A stretch of 64,000 nucleotides of DNA. Origin: Compostimonas suwonensis (GTDB taxonomy: Bacteria; Actinomycetota; Actinomycetes; Actinomycetales; Microbacteriaceae). This document shows, one piece after another, positions 26,080 to 34,900 of this stretch. A program made the position numbers and the translations under genes. Each line of letters starts with the position of its first letter. Position 1 is the first letter of the stretch. The notes under the pieces were generated by a model. It searched no databases. It worked only from the letters and a program-made list of their open reading frames with translations, and was not told where the DNA came from. The stretch is taken from assembly GCF_002797855.1 (NCBI RefSeq), contig NZ_PGFB01000002.1, positions 372,001 to 436,000 of the forward strand, given 5' to 3'.

Positions 26080-26970
26080 TCAGCGGATCGTCACCCACAG
26101 GATGAGGAGCATGGTCACGACGAAACCGCACAGGTAGTTGAGCCACAGGAAACCGCGCCAGCCGGCGTTCGCCATGTGCGCGCGCTCGTCGGACACCGCG
26201 CGCCACGGCCAGGCCGCTCCGATGTAGGGCAGGGCGAGCACGGCGGCCAGCGGCCCCGGCCAGGCGGTCAGGAGCATGAACAGCCCGGCGGCGGCCCACA
26301 ATCCGATCGCGAGGCGCACGGTCGCCGCGGCGCCGAGGGCCGTGGCGATCGAGGCGATCCCCGCCTCGCGGTCCGGCACGACATCCTGCACGGCGCCGAA
26401 GGCATGGCTCGCCATGCCCCACAGGAAGAAGGCCGCGAGCAAGGCGACGAGGGCCGGCGTGAACGCGGCCCCGGCGCACACGAGCCCGAACACGGCCGGG
26501 CTCACGAAGTGGGTGCTGGAGGTCGCGGAGTCGAGCAACGGCCGCTCCTTGAAGCGCAGCCGGGGAACCGAGTAGGCGACGACCGCGAAGAGGCTCACCG
26601 CGAGCACCGGCAGCGACCACGGATGCCCCGGCCCCGCGAGCAGTGCGAGGGCCACGACGAACGGCACGGCGGTCAGGATGCCGGCCGCTGCCGTCGCCCG
26701 ATGCAGGCGGGGGTCGAGCAGGGCCCCCTCGGCACCGCCCTTGCGCGGATTGCGCAGATCGGACTCGTAGTCGAACACGTCGTTGATGCCGTACATGAGC
26801 AGGTTGTAGGGCACGAGGAAGAAGATCGTGCCCACGACGAGCACCGCGTCGACACGCCCCGTCGACGCGAGGTAGGCGGCGGCGAAGGGGAAGGCCGTGT
26901 TGATCCAGCTGAGCGGTCGCGAGGAGAGCACCACCTGCCCCACGTCACGCGCGAGCGAGGTCTCAGTCAT
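26080..26970 (-). CDS. crtEb: Lycopene elongase/UbiA-type prenyltransferase (CrtEb)
   Basis: 296 residues, membrane-bound, with about seven to nine hydrophobic helices. The first Asp-rich motif is NDVFDYESD (about residues 63-71) and the second is DVVPDREAG, as in UbiA prenyltransferases. As the last gene of the carotenoid operon it should add C5 units to lycopene to give the C50 skeleton. ATG 26970 overlaps the end of crtYf by 8 bp. Confidence 0.9.
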   Translation of the reverse strand: MTETSLARDVGQVVLSSRPLSWINTAFPFAAAYLASTGRVDAVLVVGTIFFLVPYNLLMYGINDVFDYESDLRNPRKGGAEGALLDPRLHRATAAAGILTAVPFVVALALLAGPGHPWSLPVLAVSLFAVVAYSVPRLRFKERPLLDSATSSTHFVSPAVFGLVCAGAAFTPALVALLAAFFLWGMASHAFGAVQDVVPDREAGIASIATALGAAATVRLAIGLWAAAGLFMLLTAWPGPLAAVLALPYIGAAWPWRAVSDERAHMANAGWRGFLWLNYLCGFVVTMLLILWVTIR

Positions 26971-27292
26971 CGTGCGCCGTCACCCCGGAGTCGTGCGGCC
27001 GCCGCCCGAGCAGCACCCACAACGAGGGAAGCAGCACGACAGCCGCGACCGGGTAGGCGAAGTCCTCGATCGGGGCCAGGCCGATCAGAGTGCCGAGGAT
27101 GTGCTCGGGGGCGTAGTCCACGAGACCGACCGCGATCATGACGGTGTCGAAGCCCGCCGTGAGCACGAGCAGGATGGCGAGCGCGATCCCGGCGGCGGGC
27201 AGCATCCGTCGAGTCGCACGACGACGCCAGGCGAACGCGCCCACGACGACCGTCACGGCGAGGAAGGCGACATCGAGCAGGAGATAGCTCAT
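26963..27292 (-). CDS. crtYf: Heterodimeric carotenoid cyclase subunit (CrtYf-type)
   Basis: 109 residues, three membrane helices. The motif HILGTLIGLAPIEDFAYPVAA carries the conserved PxEDF core of the lycopene-cyclase-domain family. ATG 27292 overlaps the crtYe stop (ATGA). With CrtYe it should cyclise the C50 chain ends; the ring type (beta, gamma, epsilon) cannot be read from the sequence. Which subunit is called e or f is by position only. Confidence 0.85.
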   Translation of the reverse strand: MSYLLLDVAFLAVTVVVGAFAWRRRATRRMLPAAGIALAILLVLTAGFDTVMIAVGLVDYAPEHILGTLIGLAPIEDFAYPVAAVVLLPSLWVLLGRRPHDSGVTAHDD

Positions 27293-27663
27293 ACGCTCGG
27301 CCCTCGTGCGCCCTCGCGGTCGGCTCGCGCCCTCCGCGCCCTCCCCCTCGCCCGCCGCTCGAGCACCAGGCCGGCGCCCTGCACGAGGTTCATGGTCAGG
27401 TAGCAGAGGAAGGCGAGGAAGAAGAGCTCTTCGAGAGGCAGCTCGGGTGCGAGCTGGATGCCCGTCATAAAGGCCGTCTCGCCCCGGCGGAAGATCCCCA
27501 GACCGATGCCGAACAGGTCCCAGACGAGGAAGAAGGCCGTACCCGCCCCGAGCACGATGCCCGCCCGACGAGGATGCCGCCAGAAGAACAGCCGGAACCG
27601 CCGGTCGAGAACCGCCATCGCGCCCAGGCCGAGCGCGAGCGCCGCGAGGTAGAGCACGCTCAC
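27289..27663 (-). CDS. crtYe: Heterodimeric carotenoid cyclase subunit (CrtYe-type)
   Basis: 124 residues, three membrane helices and a basic C-terminus. The motif LAPELPLEELFFLAFLCY has the PxEE core of the cyclase family. The start is GTG 27663, overlapping the crtI stop as GTGA. It pairs with the next gene. Confidence 0.85.
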   Translation of the reverse strand: MSVLYLAALALGLGAMAVLDRRFRLFFWRHPRRAGIVLGAGTAFFLVWDLFGIGLGIFRRGETAFMTGIQLAPELPLEELFFLAFLCYLTMNLVQGAGLVLERRARGRARRARADREGARGPSV

Positions 27664-29252
27664 AACGGCTCCGCGAGGGGGCCGGTGCTCGTGTCCCCGC
27701 GTAGGCGCTTGACGAGGATCTCGGCGCTGATGAGGCACATGGGCAGTCCGATTCCCGGGATGGTGGTGCCGCCCGCGTAGTAGAGCCCCGGCATCCGTGC
27801 GGAGGCGTTCGAGCCGCGCAGGAAGGCGCTCTGCCGGAGGGTGTGCGCAGGGCCCAGGGCGCTCCCCTTCCAGGAGCCGAACTCCTCGGCGAAGTCGCGC
27901 GGCCCCACGGTGCGGCGCAGCACGATGCGCTCCGCCAGCCCGGGGATGCCCGCCCACTCGGCGAGCAGGGCGATCGCCGAGTCCGCGGCGGCCTCCACCT
28001 GCGGCGAACCCGTGCCGCCGACGCCTCCGGAGCCGATGGAGGTGTCTGCGGGCACCGGCACGAGCAGGAAGAGGTTCGAGAAGCCCTCGGGCGCGACCGC
28101 GGGATCCGAGGCGCTCGGCATGCACACGTAGAACGAGGCCGGCGAGGGAACCGAGGGATGCCGGCCGAAGATGAGGTCGAAGTTGCCCTTCCAATCGCGT
28201 GTGAAGAAGAGGCTGTGGTGCAGCAGGGCAGGCAGCTCGCCACGGACTCCGAGCATCACGAGCACGGCCCCGGGGCCTGCCGTGCGCCGTCGCCACCACG
28301 ACTCGGGGTAGCTGCGCAGCCCCTCGGGCACGAGCTGCGTCTCGGTGTGGTGCAGGTCGGCTGCGGAGACGACCCTCGCAGCGGCGAGCTCGGTGAGCTC
28401 GCCGCAGGGCCCGCGATAGGCCACACCCGTCACGGCGTCCGGTCCCCCGCGGATCGCCGTGACGCGAGCGGCGGTCACGATCTTCACGCCTTCGCGCCTC
28501 GCCAGCGCCTCGATGCTCTCGATGACCGCGCCGAAGCCGCCCATCGGGTAGAGCACGCCGTCGGCGAGATCGAGATGGCTCATGAGGTGATACATCGAGG
28601 GTGCGCGATCCGGCGATGATCCGAGGAACACGGCCGGGTAGCCGAGGATCTGCCGCAGGCGCGGGTCGCGCACGAAGCCCGCCGCGAAGCTGCCGAGCGG
28701 CTGTACCAGCAGCCGGAGGAGACGCGCGAGCCTGGTCACGGTGTCGCGTCCGGCGAGCGGGCGCAGGGACTCGAAGCTCGTGTAGAGGAAGCGGCTCAGG
28801 GCCATCCGGTACGTCTCGTCGGCTGAGGAGAGATAGCGGCGCAGGGCATCGCCCGCGCCCGGTTCGATCCCCTCGAAGACGCGGATGTTTGCCTCCCGCT
28901 CCCCCGCGATGTCGACCGGCTCCTCGTGCCCCTCGAAGTAGACCCGGTAGCCGGGGTCGAGGCGCACGAGCTCGAGCTGCTGCGCCGCGCTCGTGCCCAG
29001 CAGCCGGAAGAAGTGCTCGAAGACCTCGGGCATGAGGTACCACGAGGGCCCCGTGTCGAAACGGAAGCCCTGCGCCTCCCATCGGCCCGCCCGCCCTCCG
29101 AGCTCGTCTCGCGCCTCCAGGAGGACCACCTCGTGCCCGTCGCGCGCGAGGAGCGCCGCGCTCGCGAGGCCCGCTATGCCGCCTCCGATCACGATCGTGC
29201 GACCGGGGCGAGACCCTGTGAACGACGGTTCCGCGGATGCCGGCGCGCTCAT
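27660..29252 (-). CDS. crtI: Phytoene desaturase (CrtI)
   Basis: 530 residues. The FAD-binding GGGIAGLASA lies at about residues 23-32, followed by EARDELGGRAG. The C-terminal CrtI signature region reads GLYYAGGTTIPGIGLPMCLI. It should carry out the successive desaturations of phytoene to lycopene at the membrane. ATG 29252 overlaps the crtB stop; the long open frame upstream is the crtB antiphase shadow. Confidence 0.95.
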   Translation of the reverse strand: MSAPASAEPSFTGSRPGRTIVIGGGIAGLASAALLARDGHEVVLLEARDELGGRAGRWEAQGFRFDTGPSWYLMPEVFEHFFRLLGTSAAQQLELVRLDPGYRVYFEGHEEPVDIAGEREANIRVFEGIEPGAGDALRRYLSSADETYRMALSRFLYTSFESLRPLAGRDTVTRLARLLRLLVQPLGSFAAGFVRDPRLRQILGYPAVFLGSSPDRAPSMYHLMSHLDLADGVLYPMGGFGAVIESIEALARREGVKIVTAARVTAIRGGPDAVTGVAYRGPCGELTELAAARVVSAADLHHTETQLVPEGLRSYPESWWRRRTAGPGAVLVMLGVRGELPALLHHSLFFTRDWKGNFDLIFGRHPSVPSPASFYVCMPSASDPAVAPEGFSNLFLLVPVPADTSIGSGGVGGTGSPQVEAAADSAIALLAEWAGIPGLAERIVLRRTVGPRDFAEEFGSWKGSALGPAHTLRQSAFLRGSNASARMPGLYYAGGTTIPGIGLPMCLISAEILVKRLRGDTSTGPLAEPL

Positions 29253-30145
29253 CGGGCGCGCACTCCCCCGCCGAGCGCGGCCCCCACCACGAGCCCCAGC
29301 TTCTGCACGGCCGGCACCCGCACACGCTGGGCGAGCAGCTCCTGCGCGGGAGTCGTGCGCAACCGGGAGGAGAGCCGGGCGAAGAGGGCGTAAGCGGCCG
29401 TGACGGCGGCACGGCACCCACGGGGCAGGAGCGGAAGGGCGCGGGCGGCGGCATCCAGGTCGGCGTCGATGTCGTCGAGGATGCCGCGCTTGTCGGCCTC
29501 GCTCAGGTGCGCCGGGTCGAGGCCGGGGAAGTAGTTGCGGCCGAGATCGAGGGTGTCGGCGGCCAGATCGCGCAGGAAGTTGACCTTCTGGAAGGCGGCG
29601 CCGAGCCGTTCGGCGCCCTCCTCGAGAACAGCCGCGTCGTGAGCCGAGCGCGTCGAGGAGTCGCACAGAAACGCTCGCAGGCACATGAGGCCCACGACCT
29701 CGGCCGAGCCGTGGATGTACTCGGCGATGCTCGCCGGAGTGAACGGCGCGTGGTCGAGATCCCTGCGCATCGCCGCGAAGAACGGCGCTGTGAGAGATGC
29801 GCCGATGCCCGTCTCCCGTGCGGTCACGGCGAAGGCGTGTACAACGAGATTGGTGCTGTAGCCGCAGCTCATGGCGTGCAGGGTCTCCTCCTCGAGCGTG
29901 TCGAGCAGCCGTCGCTGCGTCGCCGCGTCGACGCCGGCGCCCTCCGCGGCGCCGTCGACGATCTCGTCGGCGATGCGCACGAGGGCGTAGATCGTACGCA
30001 CCCGCCCGCGCGTGCGCGAGTCGAGAAGCCGAGCCGCGAGCCCGAACGAGGTCGAGTACTGGCCGATGATCATCGACGAGCTCGCCTGCGCAGCCCTGTT
30101 GTACAGTCCGATGTCGGCGAGCGGGCCGGCGGCGCGGGCGCTCAT
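29249..30145 (-). CDS. crtB: Phytoene synthase (CrtB)
   Basis: 298 residues, all-helical squalene/phytoene synthase. Both Asp-rich motifs are visible: ADEIVD near residue 60, and NFLRDLAADTLDLGRNYFP near residue 185. It condenses two GGPP molecules to phytoene. ATG 30145 overlaps the crtE stop by 4 bp. Confidence 0.95.
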   Translation of the reverse strand: MSARAAGPLADIGLYNRAAQASSSMIIGQYSTSFGLAARLLDSRTRGRVRTIYALVRIADEIVDGAAEGAGVDAATQRRLLDTLEEETLHAMSCGYSTNLVVHAFAVTARETGIGASLTAPFFAAMRRDLDHAPFTPASIAEYIHGSAEVVGLMCLRAFLCDSSTRSAHDAAVLEEGAERLGAAFQKVNFLRDLAADTLDLGRNYFPGLDPAHLSEADKRGILDDIDADLDAAARALPLLPRGCRAAVTAAYALFARLSSRLRTTPAQELLAQRVRVPAVQKLGLVVGAALGGGVRAR

Positions 30146-31185
30146 CGGACCCGCCTGACCGCCGACTCGGCGAGGTCGCAGAGATGCCCGCGCAGTTGCT
30201 CGGGAACCGCCGGGGTGAGCTCGCGCATCGCCTGCTCCGCGTAGTCACGGGCGAGATCCTCCGTCGCTGCGGCCGCACCGCAGGAGAGCAGCAGCACCCG
30301 CGCCCGGTGCACGTCGTGCTCGTCGAGCTCGCCCGTGCCGACGAGCGGTGCCAGCTGCGGCCACACGCCCGTGTCCTGTGCGTAGGCCAGGAGAGTCGTG
30401 CGCTTGCCCTCTCGCAGGTCGGAGAGCACGTCTTTGCCGGTCACACGAGGATCTCCGAAGACGCCGAGCAGGTCGTCGACGAGCTGGAAGGCCACGCCGA
30501 CGCGCCGCGCATACCGGCCGAGCGCGTCGATCGCGTCGGCTCCGGCACCCGCGAGGAGCGCGCCCGCCTGCAGCGGCGCCTCGAAGGAGTAGACGGCCGT
30601 CTTGCGCTCGAGAGTCGAGAGCACCCCGGGCAGCCCCATCGGCTCCCCTCCGACCGTGTTGGTGACGTCGTCGAGCTCACCCGCTGCCGAGACGAACACC
30701 GAGCGGCCGAGGAGATCGAGCAGAGCGCCCCTCACTCCGGCCTCCACCGGAAGCCTCGCGATCAGCTGGTGCGCCTCGCTCAGCGCGAGATCGCCCGCGA
30801 GCACGGCGGCGGTCGTCGCCCATGATTCGGCCTGGCGCTCGCTTCCGCCGGAGCGCTCGGCGCGGTCCCGGAAGACGCCCGCGACGTTCGGGCCGCCGCG
30901 CCTCGTGAGATCGGAGTCGATGAGATCGTCGTGGATGAGGAAGGCCGTGTGCAGGAGCTCGAAGCTCACGGCGACGGAGGTCGCGGCATCCTGCTGCAGA
31001 CCTCCGAAGCCCTCATGGCTCGCAAGCACGAGGGCCGGCCGCACGCGCTTGCCACCCGAGCTCATGTGCTCGAGGGCGTCCCACAGCGCCACGTAGTGCG
31101 GGCCGTAGTCGGTGGCTCGCAAGCGGGCGGCGGCGAAATAGCGCTGCAGCTCGATCTCGACAGAGAGCACGGCGGTGTCGATCAT
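30142..31185 (-). CDS. crtE: Geranylgeranyl diphosphate synthase (CrtE/polyprenyl synthetase)
   Basis: 347 residues from ATG 31185; GTG 31212 gives a 9-residue longer form. The chain-length region and first Asp-rich motif are IHDDLIDSDLTRRG, and the second is QLVDDLLGVFGDPRVTGK. GGKRVRPAL is the substrate-binding segment. It supplies GGPP and is the promoter-proximal gene of the six-gene carotenoid operon. It is divergent from a MarR regulator. Confidence 0.94.
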   Translation of the reverse strand: MIDTAVLSVEIELQRYFAAARLRATDYGPHYVALWDALEHMSSGGKRVRPALVLASHEGFGGLQQDAATSVAVSFELLHTAFLIHDDLIDSDLTRRGGPNVAGVFRDRAERSGGSERQAESWATTAAVLAGDLALSEAHQLIARLPVEAGVRGALLDLLGRSVFVSAAGELDDVTNTVGGEPMGLPGVLSTLERKTAVYSFEAPLQAGALLAGAGADAIDALGRYARRVGVAFQLVDDLLGVFGDPRVTGKDVLSDLREGKRTTLLAYAQDTGVWPQLAPLVGTGELDEHDVHRARVLLLSCGAAAATEDLARDYAEQAMRELTPAVPEQLRGHLCDLAESAVRRVR

Positions 31186-31292
31186 CGAATGCCCGCTTCC
31201 CGGAGTGCGCACGACGGGAGGGCCGCGGAGAACACGGTGCCGACGGTTCGTGGTTCGCCGAGCTCCGGCATATGCGATTCCTCTCGTGGAAT

Positions 31293-31313
31293 ATAGCTAA
31301 CTTGGTTAGCTAT
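31293..31313. promoter_or_regulatory. Palindrome ATAGCTAAC-N3-GTTAGCTAT, candidate carotenoid-operon operator
   Basis: A perfect 9-bp inverted repeat with a 3-bp centre lies in the crtE-marR divergent region. A TATATT (minus, 31295-31290) and a TATTAT (plus, 31311-31316) overlap its two ends and look like the -10 boxes of the two genes. A MarR dimer bound here would block both promoters. In Corynebacterium glutamicum the divergent MarR protein CrtR represses crtE and is released by GGPP, so this arrangement is analogous. Confidence 0.75.
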
Positions 31314-31333
31314 TATCACGCTAGCATCAGCAC

Positions 31334-31852
31334 ATGGCGGATGTCGACAACAGCGCGGGCCCGGAAGGCAGGTACTGGTACGACGACGACACGGCCACGG
31401 GTCGCGCCGTCGAGGTCTTGCAGGCCTTGCGGCGCTTCCACCAGGCCGATACGACCATGCGCCAACAGCTCTCGACCGACATGGACATGAACGAGACCGA
31501 CCTGCGCGCCCTGCGCGAGCTCATCGCCGCGGAGGCCGTGGGTCGTTCGGTGAGCCCGAAAGACCTCACCCGCGCGATCGGCATCAGCTCGGCGGCCACG
31601 GCGAAGCTGCTCGCACGACTCGTCGGCTCCGGGCACATCCGGCGCGAGCCCAGTCCTCGCGACCGCCGGGCGCAGCTGCTCTTCGCGACACCGGCCGCGC
31701 ACCAGGAGGTGCGCACGACGCTCAGCGCCATGCACACGCGTATGCTCGCCGCCGCCGCTCGCCTCGACGCCCATGAGCAGGCGTCCGTCATCGCATTCCT
31801 CGACGATCTGAGCGAGGCCGTGAGCATCGAGCGGGAGCCCTCCCCGAGCTGA
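31334..31852 (+). CDS. MarR-family regulator, CrtR-like
   Basis: 172 residues. The winged helix spans about residues 55-125 (NETDLRALRELI, TRAIGISSAATAKLLARLVGSG, the wing SPRDRRAQLLFATPA). The divergent position relative to crtE and the palindrome just upstream make it the likely repressor of the carotenoid operon and of itself. A prenyl-diphosphate effector, as for CrtR, is an inference. Confidence 0.88.
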   Translation: MADVDNSAGPEGRYWYDDDTATGRAVEVLQALRRFHQADTTMRQQLSTDMDMNETDLRALRELIAAEAVGRSVSPKDLTRAIGISSAATAKLLARLVGSGHIRREPSPRDRRAQLLFATPAAHQEVRTTLSAMHTRMLAAAARLDAHEQASVIAFLDDLSEAVSIEREPSPS

Positions 31853-31950
31853 GCACGCGACCCCCTGCACACCCCGGCCGCTGCGACACGAATGCACGGT
31901 TTCTGTCACCCGGAGGGGTCACGGACGTGCATCTCTGCCAGTGTTGCCTC

Positions 31951-34900
31951 ATGAGCAATGACTCGGCCGACGGCAACCGGCCGCTTACGGGGCGATTCTG
32001 GCCCGCGAACCCGAGCCTGTTCGCGAGCGCCGAGCACTGCCCGGCCTGTTTCACCCGGCTCCGCGGAACCCGCTGCAGCAGCTGCGGACTGGACCTCGCG
32101 GTGCCGCTCGCCACCGAGCTCTTCGAGGTCTCGCAGGGAATCGTGCGCGGCGAGGAGGAGCGTCAGAGGATCATCGAGCGGATGCGCGCCGAGCAGGCGC
32201 GGGCGTCCGCTCCGGCCCCGGCGCCCGATGGCGCGGCTGCGGGCGTCGCAGGAGCGGCGGGCGCAGGGCGGAGCCCGCAGAACGTGCACACCCCGCAAGC
32301 CCACCTGCCTGCCCCTGCTGCGGTGGTTCCTGTGCCCGCCGCGGTTCCCGTGCCCGCGGCGGCCGCGCCTCCGCCAGGACTCCTCCCTCCGGCCCCGAAT
32401 CCGCCGGCGCCGGCGCCCCCGCCGATCGGCCCGAGTCGGTCGGGCGTGCAGATCGTGCTGCTGAGCCTCGGCGTCATCCTCGTCTCGGTGACGGCGATCT
32501 TCTTCGTCTTCGTCGCCTACCTCATCGCCAGCCTCGAGGTGCGCGCGGTGCTGATCGCCGTCGCGAGCCTCGTGGTCTTCGGCATCTCCTGGCTGCTCAT
32601 GGCACGACGACTGGGCGGCACCGCCGAGGGCGTGTCGGTCGTCGGCATCGTGCTCCTGCTGCTCGACGCCTGGCTCGTGCGCGCGCTCGGCGTGTTCGGC
32701 TCGACGGCGATCGACCCCGCGCTCTACAGCGGGGTCGCCCTGCTCGTCATCGCCACGGTGCTCGTGGGCGTGCACGTGGTCGCGAAGGTGCGGGCGACGA
32801 GCATCGCGGCATCCTTCATCGCCCCTGTCGGCGTCGTCGCGCTCATCTTCGGGCTGACCGGATCCCTCGACACCGCGACGACATGGTGGGCGTCGCTGCT
32901 CGCGATGGGCGCCGTGGGCCTGCTCTCCGGCCGCATCGCCGCCCTCGGCCTCGAGCGGGTCGTCGTGCGCTCGGCGGGGTACGCGGCCACGACGGCGGCC
33001 GTGCTGCCCGCGGCGTTCGCGCTGCCCGACCACGCCTGGACGAGGCTCGTCACCGGTCTCGCGATCGCGGTCGTGTGGGCGGCCTACCTGCTCGTGCTCG
33101 CCGGCCCGAAGACAGGCACGGCGAGGGCGAGCACGGAGACGAGCCCTCCGCCGACAGGCGCTTCGACGACAGATGCTCGGACGACCGACCCCGCGAAGAC
33201 GGGGCTGCGCTCGGGATGGGCGCGCTACGCCGCGGTCGCGCTGGGCGCCACGACGGCGCTCGCACTCGTGTTCGCCGTGCTCGCGACGCACGACGAGGGC
33301 CTCGGCATCTGGCTCGCCCCCGTCGCGGTCGCGGCGCTGAGCCTCGCCGCCGTTCTCGTCGAACGGCGTATCCGAGAGAACGCCGTGCGCTCGGCGACCC
33401 GCCTGGCCCTCGCGCCGGTGGGCATCATCGCCGGCATCGCCCTCGTGCCGGCCGCGATCGTGGGGATCCTGCACTACGGCGGCTCACTCGCCCGGTCGCG
33501 CGAGCTCTGGTCGCTCGGTCTCGCAGACGAGGCCTCGCTTCTCGCCCCGGGTCTCGCGCTCGGCGTTGTGGTCGCCCTCGTGGGCTGCGCCCTCCTCGGC
33601 GCGGCGGCACTGCGGCTGTCCGGCCGAGGCGGCGCGCTCTGGGCCGGGCCGTCGTCGCTGCTGGCCCTCGCCCTGCTCGCGGGCAGCGCCCACCTCGCAC
33701 GGCCCATGTGGTCCGCCCTCTCCTTCGCCCTCCTCGCGATCGCGGCGCTCGTCGCGACCGCGTACGCACGCCGCGCGGCACGAACCCCGTCGGGCGACGG
33801 ATCGGGCGCCGTGTCGATCGTGGGCACGTGCACCGCGGGGCTCGCCATCCTCGCCGTCTACGTGCTCGCATGGTCGAGCGCGCCGCTGTGGCCGTGGTCC
33901 GTGCTCGCAGCGCTCGCCCTCGCGGTCGCCGCACGACGGGTGCTCCGCGACTGGTGCGGCGCAGCGGCATCCGCGCTCCTCGTGGGGGCCGTCGCCGCGA
34001 TGGCGGCCTTCGCCTCCGCGTGGATCGCGTCCTGGGCGGTCGAGACCGGTCTCACCCCCGGCCCGGCGACCCTCGCCGACTCGGCGTTCTGGCCCGGGCT
34101 CGCCGCTGCCGCCGCGCTCGTCGTCACGGCCGCGCTCGCCCGTCACATGCTCCGCGCGGATGCCGCGAGCATCGGCGTCGTGGCGATGATCACCGCTCTC
34201 GCCGCCACCGTCGCCCTCCTCGCCGCCCCCTCCACGCCGCTCGACACTGATCTCGCCCGCCTGATCGTCTTCGCCTCGATCACGGCCGCGGCGGTGCTGT
34301 GGCAGTTCCTGCCGAAGACCGACCCGCTCCGCGGCACCCGGGCGAGCGCGTCGACGGGCGACGCCCTACCCGCCGCTCCTCCGCCCGGCACGGGAGCCCT
34401 GCACGTGCAGACCGCCGTGCTCGCGGCCGCCGCGCCGCTCTACCTGGCCACGGCCCTCGCCCAGCTGCACGAGCTGCTCACCCCTGACGTCGGCCTGTCG
34501 ATGCCGGGCTGGATCGCCCTCGCCGCGGTGCTCGCGGCCGGCGGCAGCCACCTCGTCCGTGCGGCGCCGCGAGCCCGCCTCATCGCCGGGGATCTCGCGA
34601 CAGCCGTCGTCGCGGCCGTCGCCGTCGGCGGCGCTCTGCTCGACGACGACGAGCTCAGCTGGATCCCCCTCCTGCTGAGCGCGCTCGTGCCTCTGCTCAT
34701 CGCGCTCCGCACCGGCAACCCGTTCACGAGCGGCTCGCCGCGACGGCACCTCGTATGGGCGGCCTACGGGATCGCCGTGCTCACGCTCTGGCAGGTGCTC
34801 CTCGTGCACGGCGTCGAGCAGCTCGAGTACTACTCGCTGCCGGTCGCGGGCTCGCTCCTCGCGCTCAGCGCCCTCGTCGCCTGGCAACGACGGGCCGGCG

